Source of the DNA: Pelomonas lactea
GTDB taxonomy: Bacteria > Pseudomonadota > Gammaproteobacteria > Burkholderiales > Burkholderiaceae_C
Direction: 5' to 3'
NCBI RefSeq assembly: GCF_043555885.1
Contig: NZ_JBIGHX010000003.1
Coordinates: forward strand, 62,001 to 126,000
Length of the DNA stretch: 64,000 bases
Shown here: positions 26,491-36,136 of the stretch, piece by piece
Position numbering within the stretch: position 1 is the first letter of the stretch
How the letters are laid out: each line of letters begins with the position of its first letter
Program-made: the position numbers and the translations under genes
Notes under the pieces: model-generated
What the model was told of the DNA's origin: nothing
What the model saw: the letters and a program-made list of their open reading frames with translations, nothing else
The model's database searches: none

Positions 26491-27480
26491 GTGAGCCAGG
26501 TCACCATCCGCCACATCGCCGACGCGACGGGGCTGTCCGTGGGGACGGTGTCGCGCGCACTGAAGAATCAGGCCGGCATGACCGAGGTCACGCGCAACAA
26601 GGTGCGCGACGCCGCGCTGCGCATGGGCTACGACTTCTCGCAGCTGAAGAAGGGGCGCATCCGCCGCATTGCCTTCCTCCTGCACAGCCAGCACAACACG
26701 CTGGCCTCCAGCCCGTTCTTCTCGCCGGTGCTGCATGGCGCGGAAGAGGCCTGCACCCGCGAGGGCATTGCGCTGTCCTTCATCGTCGTGGGCCCGGCGG
26801 AGCCGGTGCTGGAGCAGATCCGCGTGCATCAGCCCGACGCCATCCTTTGCGCCGGCTTCTTTGAGCCGGAAGTGCTGAATGCCTTGAAGGCCACGGGCAA
26901 GCCGATGGTGCTGGTGGACATGCAGCGGCGCGGCTTCACGTCGGTCAATCCGGACAACGCGCTGGGGGGCTATCTCGCGACGCGGCATCTGCTGCGCAGC
27001 GGCCGGCGGCGCATCGCCATGCTGTCGGGGTCGCTGGCCCACTTCAGCATCCAGCAGCGCAACCGGGGCTTCCGGCAGGCGCTCTTCGAAGCCAAGGCGC
27101 AGGCCGATCCCGATCTGGAGGTCATCGTGCCCAACATGGGCGATGGCGATGACGGTGTCGTCGAGGCCATGCGCAGCCTGCTGGCGCTGCCCAAGCGGCC
27201 CGACGCCGTCTTTTGCTACAACGACAGCACCGCCCTGGTCGCCATGAAGTACTGCCTCGGCGCGGGCCTGAAGGTTCCCTCCGACATCGCCGTCGTCGGA
27301 TTCGACGACATCAGCACGTCGGCCGCGGCGGTGCCGCCCCTCAGCACCGTGCATGTCGACAAGGAGCAACTGGGCGCGACCGGGATCGAGTTGCTGCTGC
27401 ATCGCAAGCCCGAAGAGCCCGTCGCCGAGATCGTCCTGCCTGTCGAGATGCTCGTGCGCGAAAGCAGTTGCGACGAATAG
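26491..27480 (+). CDS. LacI-family transcriptional regulator of the glycan locus
   Basis: A 329-residue repressor-type protein. The N-terminal helix-turn-helix runs VTIRHIADATGLSVGTVSRAL (residues 4-24) and the hinge helix ends near RMGYDFSQLKKGR. The periplasmic-binding-protein-like sensor domain includes VLVDMQRRGFTSVNPDN, a sugar-contact region CYNDSTALVAM and VVGFDDIS. GTG 26491 is chosen because a GAGG lies 8-10 nt upstream and LacI proteins start just before this helix. It heads an operon with mannose/fructose enzymes and lies between operator pairs, so it most likely senses mannose or a manno-oligosaccharide (inference). Confidence 0.9.
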   Translation: MSQVTIRHIADATGLSVGTVSRALKNQAGMTEVTRNKVRDAALRMGYDFSQLKKGRIRRIAFLLHSQHNTLASSPFFSPVLHGAEEACTREGIALSFIVVGPAEPVLEQIRVHQPDAILCAGFFEPEVLNALKATGKPMVLVDMQRRGFTSVNPDNALGGYLATRHLLRSGRRRIAMLSGSLAHFSIQQRNRGFRQALFEAKAQADPDLEVIVPNMGDGDDGVVEAMRSLLALPKRPDAVFCYNDSTALVAMKYCLGAGLKVPSDIAVVGFDDISTSAAAVPPLSTVHVDKEQLGATGIELLLHRKPEEPVAEIVLPVEMLVRESSCDE

Positions 27481-27506
27481 CGCGTACCCACCCCTAGACC
27501 CCATCC

Positions 27507-28733
27507 ATGTCCGATTTCCCCGACTTCCGCTCTCGGGCGGTGCTGCTCGCCCATGCGCGGCACAGCATGAACTTCTATCACCCCCGCTGCATCGATCCCA
27601 GCGGCGGCATGTACCACTACTTCAAGGACGACGGCAGCGTCTATGACGCTCAGCATCGGCACCTGGTGAGCAGCACGCGCTTCGTGTTCACGTACGCCAT
27701 GGCCTACCGTCAATTCGGCGACCCGGCCTACCTTGACGGGCTGCGGCATGCCGTGCGCTTTCTGCGCGAGGCCCATGCGGACGAGGAGCACGGCGGCTAC
27801 CTCTGGCTGCTGAGCTGGCGCGATGGCGAGCGCGCCGTCGTCGACGGCACCAAGCATGCCTATGGCCAGGCTTTCGTGCTGCTGGCCTTTGCCCATGCCG
27901 TGATGGCGGGCCTGGACGAGGCGCGCCCCTGGCTCGCGCAGGCCTACGACTTGATGGAAAGCCGGTTCTGGGACGAAAGTGCGGGCCTGTACGCGGATGA
28001 AGCCAGCAGGGACTGGCGCGTGCTGTCGACCTACCGCGGACAGAACGCCAACATGCATGCCTGCGAGGCGCTGCTGGCCGCCTTCCAGGCCACGGGCGAA
28101 TCGCGCTATGTGCAACGCGCCTGCACGGTGGCGCGCCACATCACCGAGCGCCAGGCGGCGCGCTGTGGCGGCCTGATCTGGGAACACTACGACCCGCAAT
28201 GGCAGCCGGACTGGCGCTTCAACATCGATGACCCCGCCAACCTCTTCCGGCCGTGGGGCTATCAGCCCGGCCACTTCACCGAGTGGGCCAAGCTGCTGCT
28301 GCAGCTCGAGGCCCACGGCGCCGCGCAGGGCCAGGCGCTGGGCTGGACGCTGCCCACTGCGGAGCGGCTGTTCAACGTTGCGATGGAGAAAGGCTGGGAT
28401 GCCGAACATGGCGGGTTGAGCTACTCGCTCGCACCGGACCTCACCGTGTGCGACGCCGACAAGTACTTCTGGGTGCAGGCCGAGAGCGCCGCGGCTGCGG
28501 CCCTGCTGGCGGTGCGCACCGGCGAGTCGAAGTACTGGGACTGGTACCAGCGCCTGTGGCGCTACAGCTGGACCCATTTCGTCGATCATCAGCACGGCGC
28601 CTGGTATCGCATCCTCGACCGGCACAACCGCAAGCTCAGCGACGAGAAGAGCCCCGCGGGCAAGGTGGACTATCACACCATGGGCGCCTGCTACGACATC
28701 GCCGCCGCGCTCGCAGGGGGCGGCCATGCTTGA
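27507..28733 (+). CDS. AGE-family epimerase/isomerase, probably D-mannose isomerase
   Basis: A 408-residue cytosolic alpha/alpha-barrel enzyme of the N-acylglucosamine 2-epimerase family. Recognisable segments are GGMYHYFKDDGS, HLVSSTRFVFTYAMAY, KHAYGQAFVLLAFAHA, NANMHACEALLAAFQ and WGYQPGHFTEWAKLLL; the His residues in the last two and in H-x-Y-G-Q-A belong to the active-site set. These features are closer to the mannose isomerase/YihS branch than to renin-binding-protein-type GlcNAc epimerases. In this operon the natural step is mannose to fructose, followed by the adjacent PfkB kinase. The gene ends with an 8-bp overlap into that kinase. Confidence 0.85.
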   Translation: MSDFPDFRSRAVLLAHARHSMNFYHPRCIDPSGGMYHYFKDDGSVYDAQHRHLVSSTRFVFTYAMAYRQFGDPAYLDGLRHAVRFLREAHADEEHGGYLWLLSWRDGERAVVDGTKHAYGQAFVLLAFAHAVMAGLDEARPWLAQAYDLMESRFWDESAGLYADEASRDWRVLSTYRGQNANMHACEALLAAFQATGESRYVQRACTVARHITERQAARCGGLIWEHYDPQWQPDWRFNIDDPANLFRPWGYQPGHFTEWAKLLLQLEAHGAAQGQALGWTLPTAERLFNVAMEKGWDAEHGGLSYSLAPDLTVCDADKYFWVQAESAAAAALLAVRTGESKYWDWYQRLWRYSWTHFVDHQHGAWYRILDRHNRKLSDEKSPAGKVDYHTMGACYDIAAALAGGGHA

Positions 28734-29652
28734 TGCGCCCCTGATGCTCTGCGCCGGCGAGGCGCTGACCGACCTGATCGACCAGGGTGAGGAGTGCTGG
28801 GTCAGCCGCGTGGGGGGCTCGGTCTGGAACGTCGCCCGTGCGCTGGCCACGTTGGGGGAGCCCACCGCCTTCGCCGGCGCCGTCAGCCGGGACCGCTTCG
28901 GTGATGCGCTGTGGCACGCCAGCGAGGCCGCCGGGCTGGACATGCGGCTGATGCAGCGGCTGCGGCGCTCGCCGCTGCTGGCCATCGTCGAGAAGCGCGA
29001 GCCGCCCAGCTACTTCTTCGTCGGCGATGACAGCGCCGACCTGCACTTCGACGTCGACGCCATGCCCGGCGGGTGGTCGCGCGCGCTGCGCTGGGCACAC
29101 TTCGGCGGCATCAGCCTGGCGCGCCAGCCGCTCGCGGGGCGTCTGGTGGCGTTGGCGGAGTGCCTCAAGGCGCAGGGCGTGGCGATCAGCTATGACCCCA
29201 ACTTCCGCAATCTGATGGACGCCAGCTACACGCCGACGCTGCACAGGATGGCCGCGCTGGCGGACCTGATCAAGGTGTCCGACGACGATCTGCGCGGGCT
29301 GTTCCCGGGCACGGATGTCGACCAGGCGCTTCGCCAGCTCCGCGCCATGAGCCCGGACGCCATGTTGCTGCTGACCAGGGCGGGCGAGGGCGCCAGCCTG
29401 TTCCGCGGCGACGAACGCTGCGATGCGCAGGCTCCGCGGGTTGCCGTGGTGGACACCGTGGGCGCTGGCGACGCCAGCGCCGCCGGACTGCTGCACAGCC
29501 TCAACAGCCATGCTGGCCGGCCGTTGCAGGCGCACCTGCACGCGGCGCTGGCTGCAGGCTCTGCGGCCTGCTTGCAGGCCGGCGCCACGCCTCCCAGCCG
29601 GGAGGCCATGAACCAACTCTTTGACCTGCTGCAAGCGCAGGCGGCGTCGTGA
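28726..29652 (+). CDS. PfkB-family carbohydrate kinase, probably fructokinase
   Basis: A 308-residue kinase with LCAGEALTDLI at the N-terminus, GGSVWNVARALATLG as the first PfkB region, ISYDPNFRNLM, and the second signature DTVGAGDASAAGLLHSL near residue 245, where the Asp in GAGD is the catalytic base. It overlaps the mannose isomerase gene by 8 bp, which fits fructose to fructose-6-phosphate in the same route. A role as 2-keto-3-deoxygluconate or another sugar kinase cannot be excluded by motif alone. Confidence 0.85.
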   Translation: MLDAPLMLCAGEALTDLIDQGEECWVSRVGGSVWNVARALATLGEPTAFAGAVSRDRFGDALWHASEAAGLDMRLMQRLRRSPLLAIVEKREPPSYFFVGDDSADLHFDVDAMPGGWSRALRWAHFGGISLARQPLAGRLVALAECLKAQGVAISYDPNFRNLMDASYTPTLHRMAALADLIKVSDDDLRGLFPGTDVDQALRQLRAMSPDAMLLLTRAGEGASLFRGDERCDAQAPRVAVVDTVGAGDASAAGLLHSLNSHAGRPLQAHLHAALAAGSAACLQAGATPPSREAMNQLFDLLQAQAAS

Positions 29653-29689
29653 TTGCGCCCGAGAGCCGCCCCTGAAGGAGACACGCGAA

Positions 29690-32119
29690 ATGACACTCAC
29701 CCGATGCGCCCGCTGGGGCCTTCTCATGCTGGCTGTGGCCTGGATGCTGCCTGCGGTGGCGCAGCCCGCCCCTGCGGCGGATGCCATGCCCGTCAACACC
29801 TTCATCGGCACGCAGGATGAAGGCAACACCTTCCCCGGGGCCTCTGCGCCCTTCGGCATGATCCAGGTCAGCCCGACCGGCGAGCACTATGCCGGCTGGC
29901 GCTACAGCGACACGCGCATCCGCGGTTTCGGCCACTCCTACCTGTCGGGCGCGGGCTGCTGGGAGCAGGGCGGTCAGCTTTCGGTGCTGCCGGTCACCGG
30001 CCGCATCGGCCCGGGCGGCGACTTCGACACGGCCAAGGCCGAGAGCTTCGACCACAAGCGCTACGCCGCCGAGTACCGTCACGAGGGCGAGGTGGGCCAC
30101 GCCGGCTACTACAAGGTGCAGCTGACCAGCTACGGCGGCATCACCGCCGAGGCCACGGCGCTGACCCGTGCCGCGGCCGAGCGCTACACCTTCGCGAACG
30201 GCACCCCGGTCGGTCATCTGCTGCTGAACGTGGGCCAGGCCAACGAGCGGCACGCCGTCGTGGGCAGCGAGGTGCGCGTGCTCGATGAGCGCAGCGTCGA
30301 GGGCAAGGTCGTCACCAAGAGCTTCTGCGGCGGTGCGCAGTACACCACGTGGTTCCGCATGGTCTTTGACCGGCCCTTCACGGCCCACGGCATCTGGGAC
30401 GACCATGGCGGCAAGCCGGGCGCCAAGGTGCCCAGCCAGCAGGGCGAGGCCCGGCCGCATGGCGTCTGGCTGACGTTCGACCTCAGGAGCGGCAACGCCG
30501 TGACGGCGGTCAGTGCGATCTCCAAGGTGGATGCCGATGGCGCGCGCGCCAACCTGCGTGCCGAGGGCATGGCAGGCGGCCAGTTGCTGAGCTTTGATGC
30601 GATGCGCGTGCAGGCGCAGGCGGCATGGCGGCGCGAACTCTCCAGCGTCCGCATCGAGGGCGGCAGCACCGATGACCGCACGGTCTTCTACACGGCGCTG
30701 TATCACGCGTTGCTGCAGCCGCTGACCGGCAGCGATGCCGATGGGCGCTACCGTGGCTACGACAACGAGATCCACACGGCCAAGGGGTGGACCTACTACG
30801 AGTACTTTTCGCTGTGGGACACCTACCGGACCCAGAACCAGTTGCTGGCGCTGCTGCGGCCGGAGCGGTCGCGCGACATCGCCAACTCGGTGCTGAAGAT
30901 CCGCGAGCAGGGCGGCTGGCTGCCGCGCTGGGGATACGCCAACTTCGAGACCAACATCATGACCGGCGACCCGGTCACCCCGTTCCTGGTGGACCTGTGG
31001 CGCTTCGGCGCGCTCAAGGGCCGCGAGCGCGAGGCCTATGCCGCGCTGCGGGAGAACGCCTTTGGCGTGCCGCCCCACGGCATCCGCGCGCAAGGCCGTG
31101 CGGGCAACCCGAGCTATCTGAAGCAGGGCTTCGTGCAGTTCGATCGCGGGTTTGTCGCCAAGGGCATGGACATCGACCCGCATCACGGCGCCTCGACGAC
31201 GCTGGAGTACTCGCTGGCCGACAGCGCCCTGGCCGTCATGGCCAAGGCCATGGGACACACGCAGGATGCGCAGCTGCTCGCCCGGCGAGCGCTGAACTGG
31301 CGAACCCTCTGGGATGCCGACGCCGTGGACACGGGCACCGGGTTGCGGGGCTTTCCCCGCCCGCGCCTGCTGGACGGCAGCTGGTTCGCGGAGCTTGACG
31401 GCCGCTACGACCCGCGTGCCGAGCGCGGCTTTCACGAGGGCACGGCCTGGCAGTACCAGTGGCTGGTGCGCCAGGACGTCCCCGGCCTCGTCGCCGCGAT
31501 GGGCGGGCAGCCCAAGGCAGCGCAGCGGCTGGACCACTTCTTCGACTACGACGCGCTGCTCGCGGATCCGGCGACGGCCGTGCGCAAGTCGTGGGTGGTC
31601 GGCCCCTACAGCTACTACAGCCAGTTCCGCTACAACCCCAACAACGAGCCCGACCTGCACGCGCCGTGGATCTACACGTTGATCGGTCAGCCCTGGAAGA
31701 CCGCCACCGTGCTGCGCGCCGCGGAGACGCTGTTCGGCAACGCACCCAATGGCGTCACCGGCAACGACGACCTGGGCACCATGTCCGCCTGGTACCTGTT
31801 CAGCGCGCTGGGCCTGTATCCCGACACGCCGGGAAGCGGCCGATTCCTGCTGCACGCGCCGCGCTTCCCGCGCGCCGAGATCGACGTGGGCCCGGGGCGC
31901 ACGCTGCGCATCGAGGCGGCGCAGGCGCGGCCTGGCGAGCGCCGGTTCGTGCAGTCGGTGAGCCTGGGCGGCAAGGCTGTCGAGCGGGTTTGGCTGGATT
32001 GGGAACAGCTGCAGGGCGCCGGTACGCTCAGCTTCAAGCTCGGCACCGAGCCCGACCCCCAGGGCTGGGGCACTCGCAGCCGCGACCTGCCCCAGCCACC
32101 TGCCGGCATGGCGCCCTAA
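29690..32119 (+). CDS. GH92 alpha-mannosidase, compact form
   Basis: An 809-residue exported GH92 enzyme with signal peptide ending PAVA-Q and little beyond the core, in contrast to the longer GH92 upstream. Core motifs include VNTFIGTQDEGNTFPGASAPFGM, GFGHSYLSGAG, YFSLWDTYRTQNQLL, GGWLPRWGYANFETNIMTGD and NDDLGTMSAWYLFSALGLYP (692 onward; D693/D694). In the active-site loop it has NNEPDLHAPW (E653, H657) where the other GH92 has SNQSSHHIPW, so the two may prefer different alpha-mannosyl linkages. AAGGAG lies about 10 nt before ATG 29690; the upstream in-frame ATG overlaps the kinase gene. Confidence 0.9.
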   Translation: MTLTRCARWGLLMLAVAWMLPAVAQPAPAADAMPVNTFIGTQDEGNTFPGASAPFGMIQVSPTGEHYAGWRYSDTRIRGFGHSYLSGAGCWEQGGQLSVLPVTGRIGPGGDFDTAKAESFDHKRYAAEYRHEGEVGHAGYYKVQLTSYGGITAEATALTRAAAERYTFANGTPVGHLLLNVGQANERHAVVGSEVRVLDERSVEGKVVTKSFCGGAQYTTWFRMVFDRPFTAHGIWDDHGGKPGAKVPSQQGEARPHGVWLTFDLRSGNAVTAVSAISKVDADGARANLRAEGMAGGQLLSFDAMRVQAQAAWRRELSSVRIEGGSTDDRTVFYTALYHALLQPLTGSDADGRYRGYDNEIHTAKGWTYYEYFSLWDTYRTQNQLLALLRPERSRDIANSVLKIREQGGWLPRWGYANFETNIMTGDPVTPFLVDLWRFGALKGREREAYAALRENAFGVPPHGIRAQGRAGNPSYLKQGFVQFDRGFVAKGMDIDPHHGASTTLEYSLADSALAVMAKAMGHTQDAQLLARRALNWRTLWDADAVDTGTGLRGFPRPRLLDGSWFAELDGRYDPRAERGFHEGTAWQYQWLVRQDVPGLVAAMGGQPKAAQRLDHFFDYDALLADPATAVRKSWVVGPYSYYSQFRYNPNNEPDLHAPWIYTLIGQPWKTATVLRAAETLFGNAPNGVTGNDDLGTMSAWYLFSALGLYPDTPGSGRFLLHAPRFPRAEIDVGPGRTLRIEAAQARPGERRFVQSVSLGGKAVERVWLDWEQLQGAGTLSFKLGTEPDPQGWGTRSRDLPQPPAGMAP

Positions 32120-32167
32120 CGCGCAGCGGCAGGCTCAACGTACAAGCACACATTTGCAGGAGACAGC

Positions 32168-33433
32168 ATGGCAAACATGGCACCCCACACGGCGGCCGCG
32201 GTGAGACAGGACGGCGCCGTCACGGCGTCAGGCAGCGGCAACACCAGCGCGCTGGTCATCGTCACCGTTCTCTTTTTCATGTGGGGCCTGATCACCTCGT
32301 TGAACGACGTCCTCATCCCGCACCTGAAGGCGATCTACACGCTCAGCTACGTGCAGGCCATGATGGTGCAGTTCTGCTTCTTCGGCGCCTACTTCGTCGT
32401 GTCGGTGCCGGCGGGCGCGCTGATCCGGCGCATCGGCTACCAGAAGGGGGCGGTGGCCGGCCTGCTGCTGGCCGCGGGCGGTTGCGCGCTGTTCTATCCG
32501 GCGGCGTCCTCGGGCTACGGGCTGTTCCTGTTCGCGTTCTTCGTGCTCGCGTCGGGCATCACCATCCTGCAGGTGGCGGCCAACCCCTATGTGACGGTGC
32601 TGGGCCCGCCGCGCACGGCCTCCAGCCGCCTGACGCTGACCCAGGCCTTCAATTCCCTGGGCACCACCATCGGCCCGGCGGTTGGCGGCCTGCTGATCCT
32701 GTCGACGGCGGGTGCCGCCGCCGGTGCGGCCGCCGAAGCGGCCACGGTTCGTGGCCCCTACCTTGCGCTGGCGGGCACGCTGGTCGTGCTGGCGGTGCTC
32801 TTCCTCGCGGCGAAGCTGCCCAGCATTGCCGACAGCGAGGATGTCTCGCTGGCGGGTGAGGGGCATGGATCGGCATGGGCGCATCGCCACCTCGTGCTCG
32901 GCGCGATCGGCATCTTCCTGTACGTGGGGGCCGAAGTCAGCATCGGCAGCTTCCTGATCAACTACCTCGGCGAGTCGCACATCGCCGGCCTGTCGCATGC
33001 GGACGCGGCGCACTACGTCAGCGTCTACTGGGGCGGGGCGATGGTGGGCCGCTTCATCGGCTTCGCGGTGATGCGCGTGGTCAGCCCGGGCAAGACGCTG
33101 GCGTTCAATTCGCTCGTGGCGATCGCGCTGGTGCTCACGGCCAGTTTTGGCCAGGGCAGCGTCGCCATGTGGGCGATCCTGGCGGTGGGCCTGTGCAACT
33201 CCATCATGTTCCCCACCATCTTCAGCATGGCGCTGCACGGCCTGGGCAAGTACACCGGCCAAGGCTCCGGGATTCTGTGCATGGCCATCGTCGGCGGCGC
33301 GATCGTTCCCTTCGCGCAGGGCGCGCTCGCGGACTGGATCGGTGTGCAGGCGTCCTTCCTGCTGCCGGCCGCCTGCTACGCGTTCATCCTGTACTTCGGC
33401 GCCAAGTACGCCGCGATGTACGCCGCGCAGTAA
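32168..33433 (+). CDS. FucP/GluP-type sugar:proton symporter (MFS)
   Basis: A 421-residue inner-membrane protein with about 12 hydrophobic segments. FFMWGLITSLNDVLIPHLK near residue 37 is the signature start of the FucP/glucose-galactose transporter family, followed by GAYFVVSVPAGALIRRIGYQ and LQVAANPYVTVLGPP. The late NSIMFPTIFSMALHGLG is also conserved. It would import a free hexose, and mannose released by the two GH92 and the GH2 enzymes is the likely cargo; fructose, glucose or GlcNAc are alternatives. CAGGAG precedes the ATG by 9 nt. Confidence 0.88.
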   Translation: MANMAPHTAAAVRQDGAVTASGSGNTSALVIVTVLFFMWGLITSLNDVLIPHLKAIYTLSYVQAMMVQFCFFGAYFVVSVPAGALIRRIGYQKGAVAGLLLAAGGCALFYPAASSGYGLFLFAFFVLASGITILQVAANPYVTVLGPPRTASSRLTLTQAFNSLGTTIGPAVGGLLILSTAGAAAGAAAEAATVRGPYLALAGTLVVLAVLFLAAKLPSIADSEDVSLAGEGHGSAWAHRHLVLGAIGIFLYVGAEVSIGSFLINYLGESHIAGLSHADAAHYVSVYWGGAMVGRFIGFAVMRVVSPGKTLAFNSLVAIALVLTASFGQGSVAMWAILAVGLCNSIMFPTIFSMALHGLGKYTGQGSGILCMAIVGGAIVPFAQGALADWIGVQASFLLPAACYAFILYFGAKYAAMYAAQ

Positions 33434-33519
33434 CGCGCCCCTGAAACCCTCGTAGCTGCGCCGCGGGCCTGTGCCCCCGGTGTGCGCGGCCCTGCGCGCT
33501 CACCGGGCGCTACCTCGTC

Positions 33520-35955
33520 ATGCCCAACAAGCTTTGTCGTGTCTGGTCTGGCCGCTGCATTGCGCTGCTGCTGGCGATGTCGGCTGCCCCGCTCGTGCGG
33601 GCCGACGCCGTCGACCGATATGTCCTGTCCCGCGGCGGTGTGACGCTCGAAGTGAGTGCACCGGCGAGCGGCATCGTCCGCGTCCGCATGGGCCGGGGCC
33701 GCCTGCCGGAGGATGCGTCATGGGCCGTGCCCGCGAGCGTGCGCCGCGCCGGGCAGCCGCTGCAGCTGAGGCGCAGCGGCGCGCGCGTCGAGCTTGTCAG
33801 CGGCAGCCTCACCGCGCGCGTCGACACGGCCACGCTGCGGGTCGAGGTGCTGGACGGCAACGGCCAGGCGCTGTTCAGCGATCTGTCGGGCCGGGCCGCG
33901 TTGGCCGGCACGCGCGGGTTCGAGTTGCGCGCCCGGCTGCGCGGTGACGACCATGTGTTCGGGCTGGGCGACAAGACGGGCGGCCTGGACCGCAAGGGCG
34001 GCTCCTTCGTCATGTGGAACTCGGACGCCTACAAGTTCACGCAGGCCACCGACCCGCTCTACAAGTCCGTGCCGTTCTTCATGGCCGTCAGCGACGCCGG
34101 CAAGGCCTGGGGGCTGTTCCTCGACAACCCGTGGCGCACCCGCATGGACTTCGGCCGGGCCGAGCGGGACACGCTGTCGCTGGGCGGGGAGGGCGGCGCG
34201 CTGGACTACTACGTGGTGGGCGGCCCCACGCCCAAGGATGTGCTGCGTCAGTACGCGCAGCTGACCGGCGCTCCGCCGTTGATGCCTCTGTGGTCGCTGG
34301 GCTTCCAGCAGTCCAAGTGGAGCTACAGGACCGACGCCGAGGTCCGTGCGATCGCGGCGCGGCTGCGCAGCGAACAACTGCCCGCCGATGTCATCTACAT
34401 GGACATCGACTATCAGGATCGCGCGCGGCCGTTCACCGTGAATGGCGCCGCGTTCCCTGACCTGCCCAAGCTGGCCCGTGACCTGCGCGAGCAGGGGCTG
34501 CGCCTGGTGCTGATCACCGACCCCCATATCGCGAACGCGCCTGGCCAGGGCTATGCGCCCTACGACACGGGAATGGCACGGGACGTGTTCCTCAGGCGGC
34601 CGGACGGCGCGCTCTATGCCGGCGACGTCTGGCCCGGCTCGGCCGTGTTCCCCGACTTCAGCCGCGAGCCGGTACGCCGCTGGTGGGGCGACCTCTACAC
34701 CGGCCTGACGAACGCCGGTGTGGCGGGCTTCTGGAACGACATGAACGAGCCGGCGATCTTCAACGTGCCGAGCAAGACCATGCCGCTCGACGTGGTGCAT
34801 CGCATCGACAGCGACGACTTCGCCCCCCGGCGGGCCAGCCATGCCGAGCTGCACAACGTCTACGGGCAACTCAACTCGCGGGCGACGTTCGAGGGGCTGC
34901 TGCGCCTGCAGCCCGACCAGCGCCCGTTCGTGCTGACCCGGGCGAGCTACGCCGGCGGGCAGCGCTATGCCGCGACGTGGACGGGGGACAACGTGTCCAG
35001 CTGGCAGCACCTGAAGATGGGGGTGCAGCAGTTGCTCAACCTGGGCCTCAGCGGCTTTGCCTACGCGGGCAACGACGTGGGCGGGTACGCGGGAGAGACG
35101 CCGTCGCCGGAGCTGCTGACGCGCTGGTTCCAGATAGGCGCCTTCATGCCGCTGTTCCGCTCCCACGCCGAAACCCACAGGGCCGACCAGGAGCCCTGGG
35201 TCGGGCCCGCCGCCCACGTGGCGATCCGGCGCCACTTCATTGCCGAGCGCTACCGGCTGCTGCCCTATCTCTACGCCACCGCGGAGGAGAACAGCCGCAC
35301 CGGCATCCCGCTGCTGCGGCCGGTGTTCCTGAACTTCCCGGAGGTGCTGGCCAAGGGCGACCGGCTCGGCGCCACCGAGGACCAGTTCATGGTCGGCGGC
35401 GATCTGCTTGTGGCGCCGTCGCCCACGCCGGAATCGCCGGGTGACTACACGGTGGAACTGCCGGGCCCGGGCTGGTTCGACTACTGGACGGGGCAGCGGC
35501 TGGATGGCGCGAAGGTTTCCATCACGCCCCGGCTGGAGAGCCTGCCCGTCTTCGTTCGCCCTGGCGCCATCGTTACGAGGCAGCCCCTCGTGCAAAGCAC
35601 GGCGTTCGTGCCGACCGGGCGGCTGGAGCTCCACGTCTATCCCGGCGCCGACTGCCGCGGGGAGCTGTACGCCGACGACGGCGTGAGCCTCGGCTACCGA
35701 CGCGGCGAGTTCCTGCGGCAGACGGTGCGCTGCGAGCAGACGGCCGAGGGCGTGCGCATCCGGTTCGAACCGCGTGAGGGCTCCGGCACCCCCTGGTGGA
35801 GCGGCCTGACGCTGCTCGTCCACGGCTGGTCCGGTGGCGTGCCTAAGGCCTGGGCAGGCATGGACAGCCTGCCCGCCTCGCTCGACGCCGATCGCGGCGC
35901 CGTGCAGGTCCTGCTGCCGGACATGCGCGGCGGTGCGGTCGAGATCAGGCGCTAG
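33520..35955 (+). CDS. Exported GH31 alpha-glucosidase
   Basis: An 811-residue enzyme with signal peptide ending LVRA-D. After an N-terminal beta-sandwich (HVFGLGDKTGGLDRKG) the barrel shows VIYMDIDYQDRARPF, the nucleophile Asp407 in GFWNDMNEPAIF and the acid/base Asp490 in TWTGDNVSSW, with PLFRSHAET after it. This is the alpha-glucosidase group of GH31, the family that includes ER glucosidase II, so it could remove the glucose caps of immature high-mannose N-glycans. General alpha-glucan use is the alternative. It lies between two transporter genes in the LacI-led operon. Confidence 0.88.
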   Translation: MPNKLCRVWSGRCIALLLAMSAAPLVRADAVDRYVLSRGGVTLEVSAPASGIVRVRMGRGRLPEDASWAVPASVRRAGQPLQLRRSGARVELVSGSLTARVDTATLRVEVLDGNGQALFSDLSGRAALAGTRGFELRARLRGDDHVFGLGDKTGGLDRKGGSFVMWNSDAYKFTQATDPLYKSVPFFMAVSDAGKAWGLFLDNPWRTRMDFGRAERDTLSLGGEGGALDYYVVGGPTPKDVLRQYAQLTGAPPLMPLWSLGFQQSKWSYRTDAEVRAIAARLRSEQLPADVIYMDIDYQDRARPFTVNGAAFPDLPKLARDLREQGLRLVLITDPHIANAPGQGYAPYDTGMARDVFLRRPDGALYAGDVWPGSAVFPDFSREPVRRWWGDLYTGLTNAGVAGFWNDMNEPAIFNVPSKTMPLDVVHRIDSDDFAPRRASHAELHNVYGQLNSRATFEGLLRLQPDQRPFVLTRASYAGGQRYAATWTGDNVSSWQHLKMGVQQLLNLGLSGFAYAGNDVGGYAGETPSPELLTRWFQIGAFMPLFRSHAETHRADQEPWVGPAAHVAIRRHFIAERYRLLPYLYATAEENSRTGIPLLRPVFLNFPEVLAKGDRLGATEDQFMVGGDLLVAPSPTPESPGDYTVELPGPGWFDYWTGQRLDGAKVSITPRLESLPVFVRPGAIVTRQPLVQSTAFVPTGRLELHVYPGADCRGELYADDGVSLGYRRGEFLRQTVRCEQTAEGVRIRFEPREGSGTPWWSGLTLLVHGWSGGVPKAWAGMDSLPASLDADRGAVQVLLPDMRGGAVEIRR

Positions 35956-36136
35956 CGGTGCGAAGGAGGAACGCCCGCTGGACGGCGCCCGGTGCGATGG
36001 CGCCCACCAAGTCGCCTGGTCATGCAGGCACGTGCCGCGAACAGCCCTGGCCGCCGGGCTGCTCGACCGCAGCTGCAGCAACCCTTCCCCCGCCGCGGCC
36101 GCGCGCGCGGGGATCGCGCGTCGAGAGAAGACTGCC

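Noticed and set aside
34014..34460. Overlapping alternative frames within the GH31 gene
   Set aside because: No motif, no ribosome site, and Arg/Ala/Gly-rich content typical of frame-shifted GC-rich genes.
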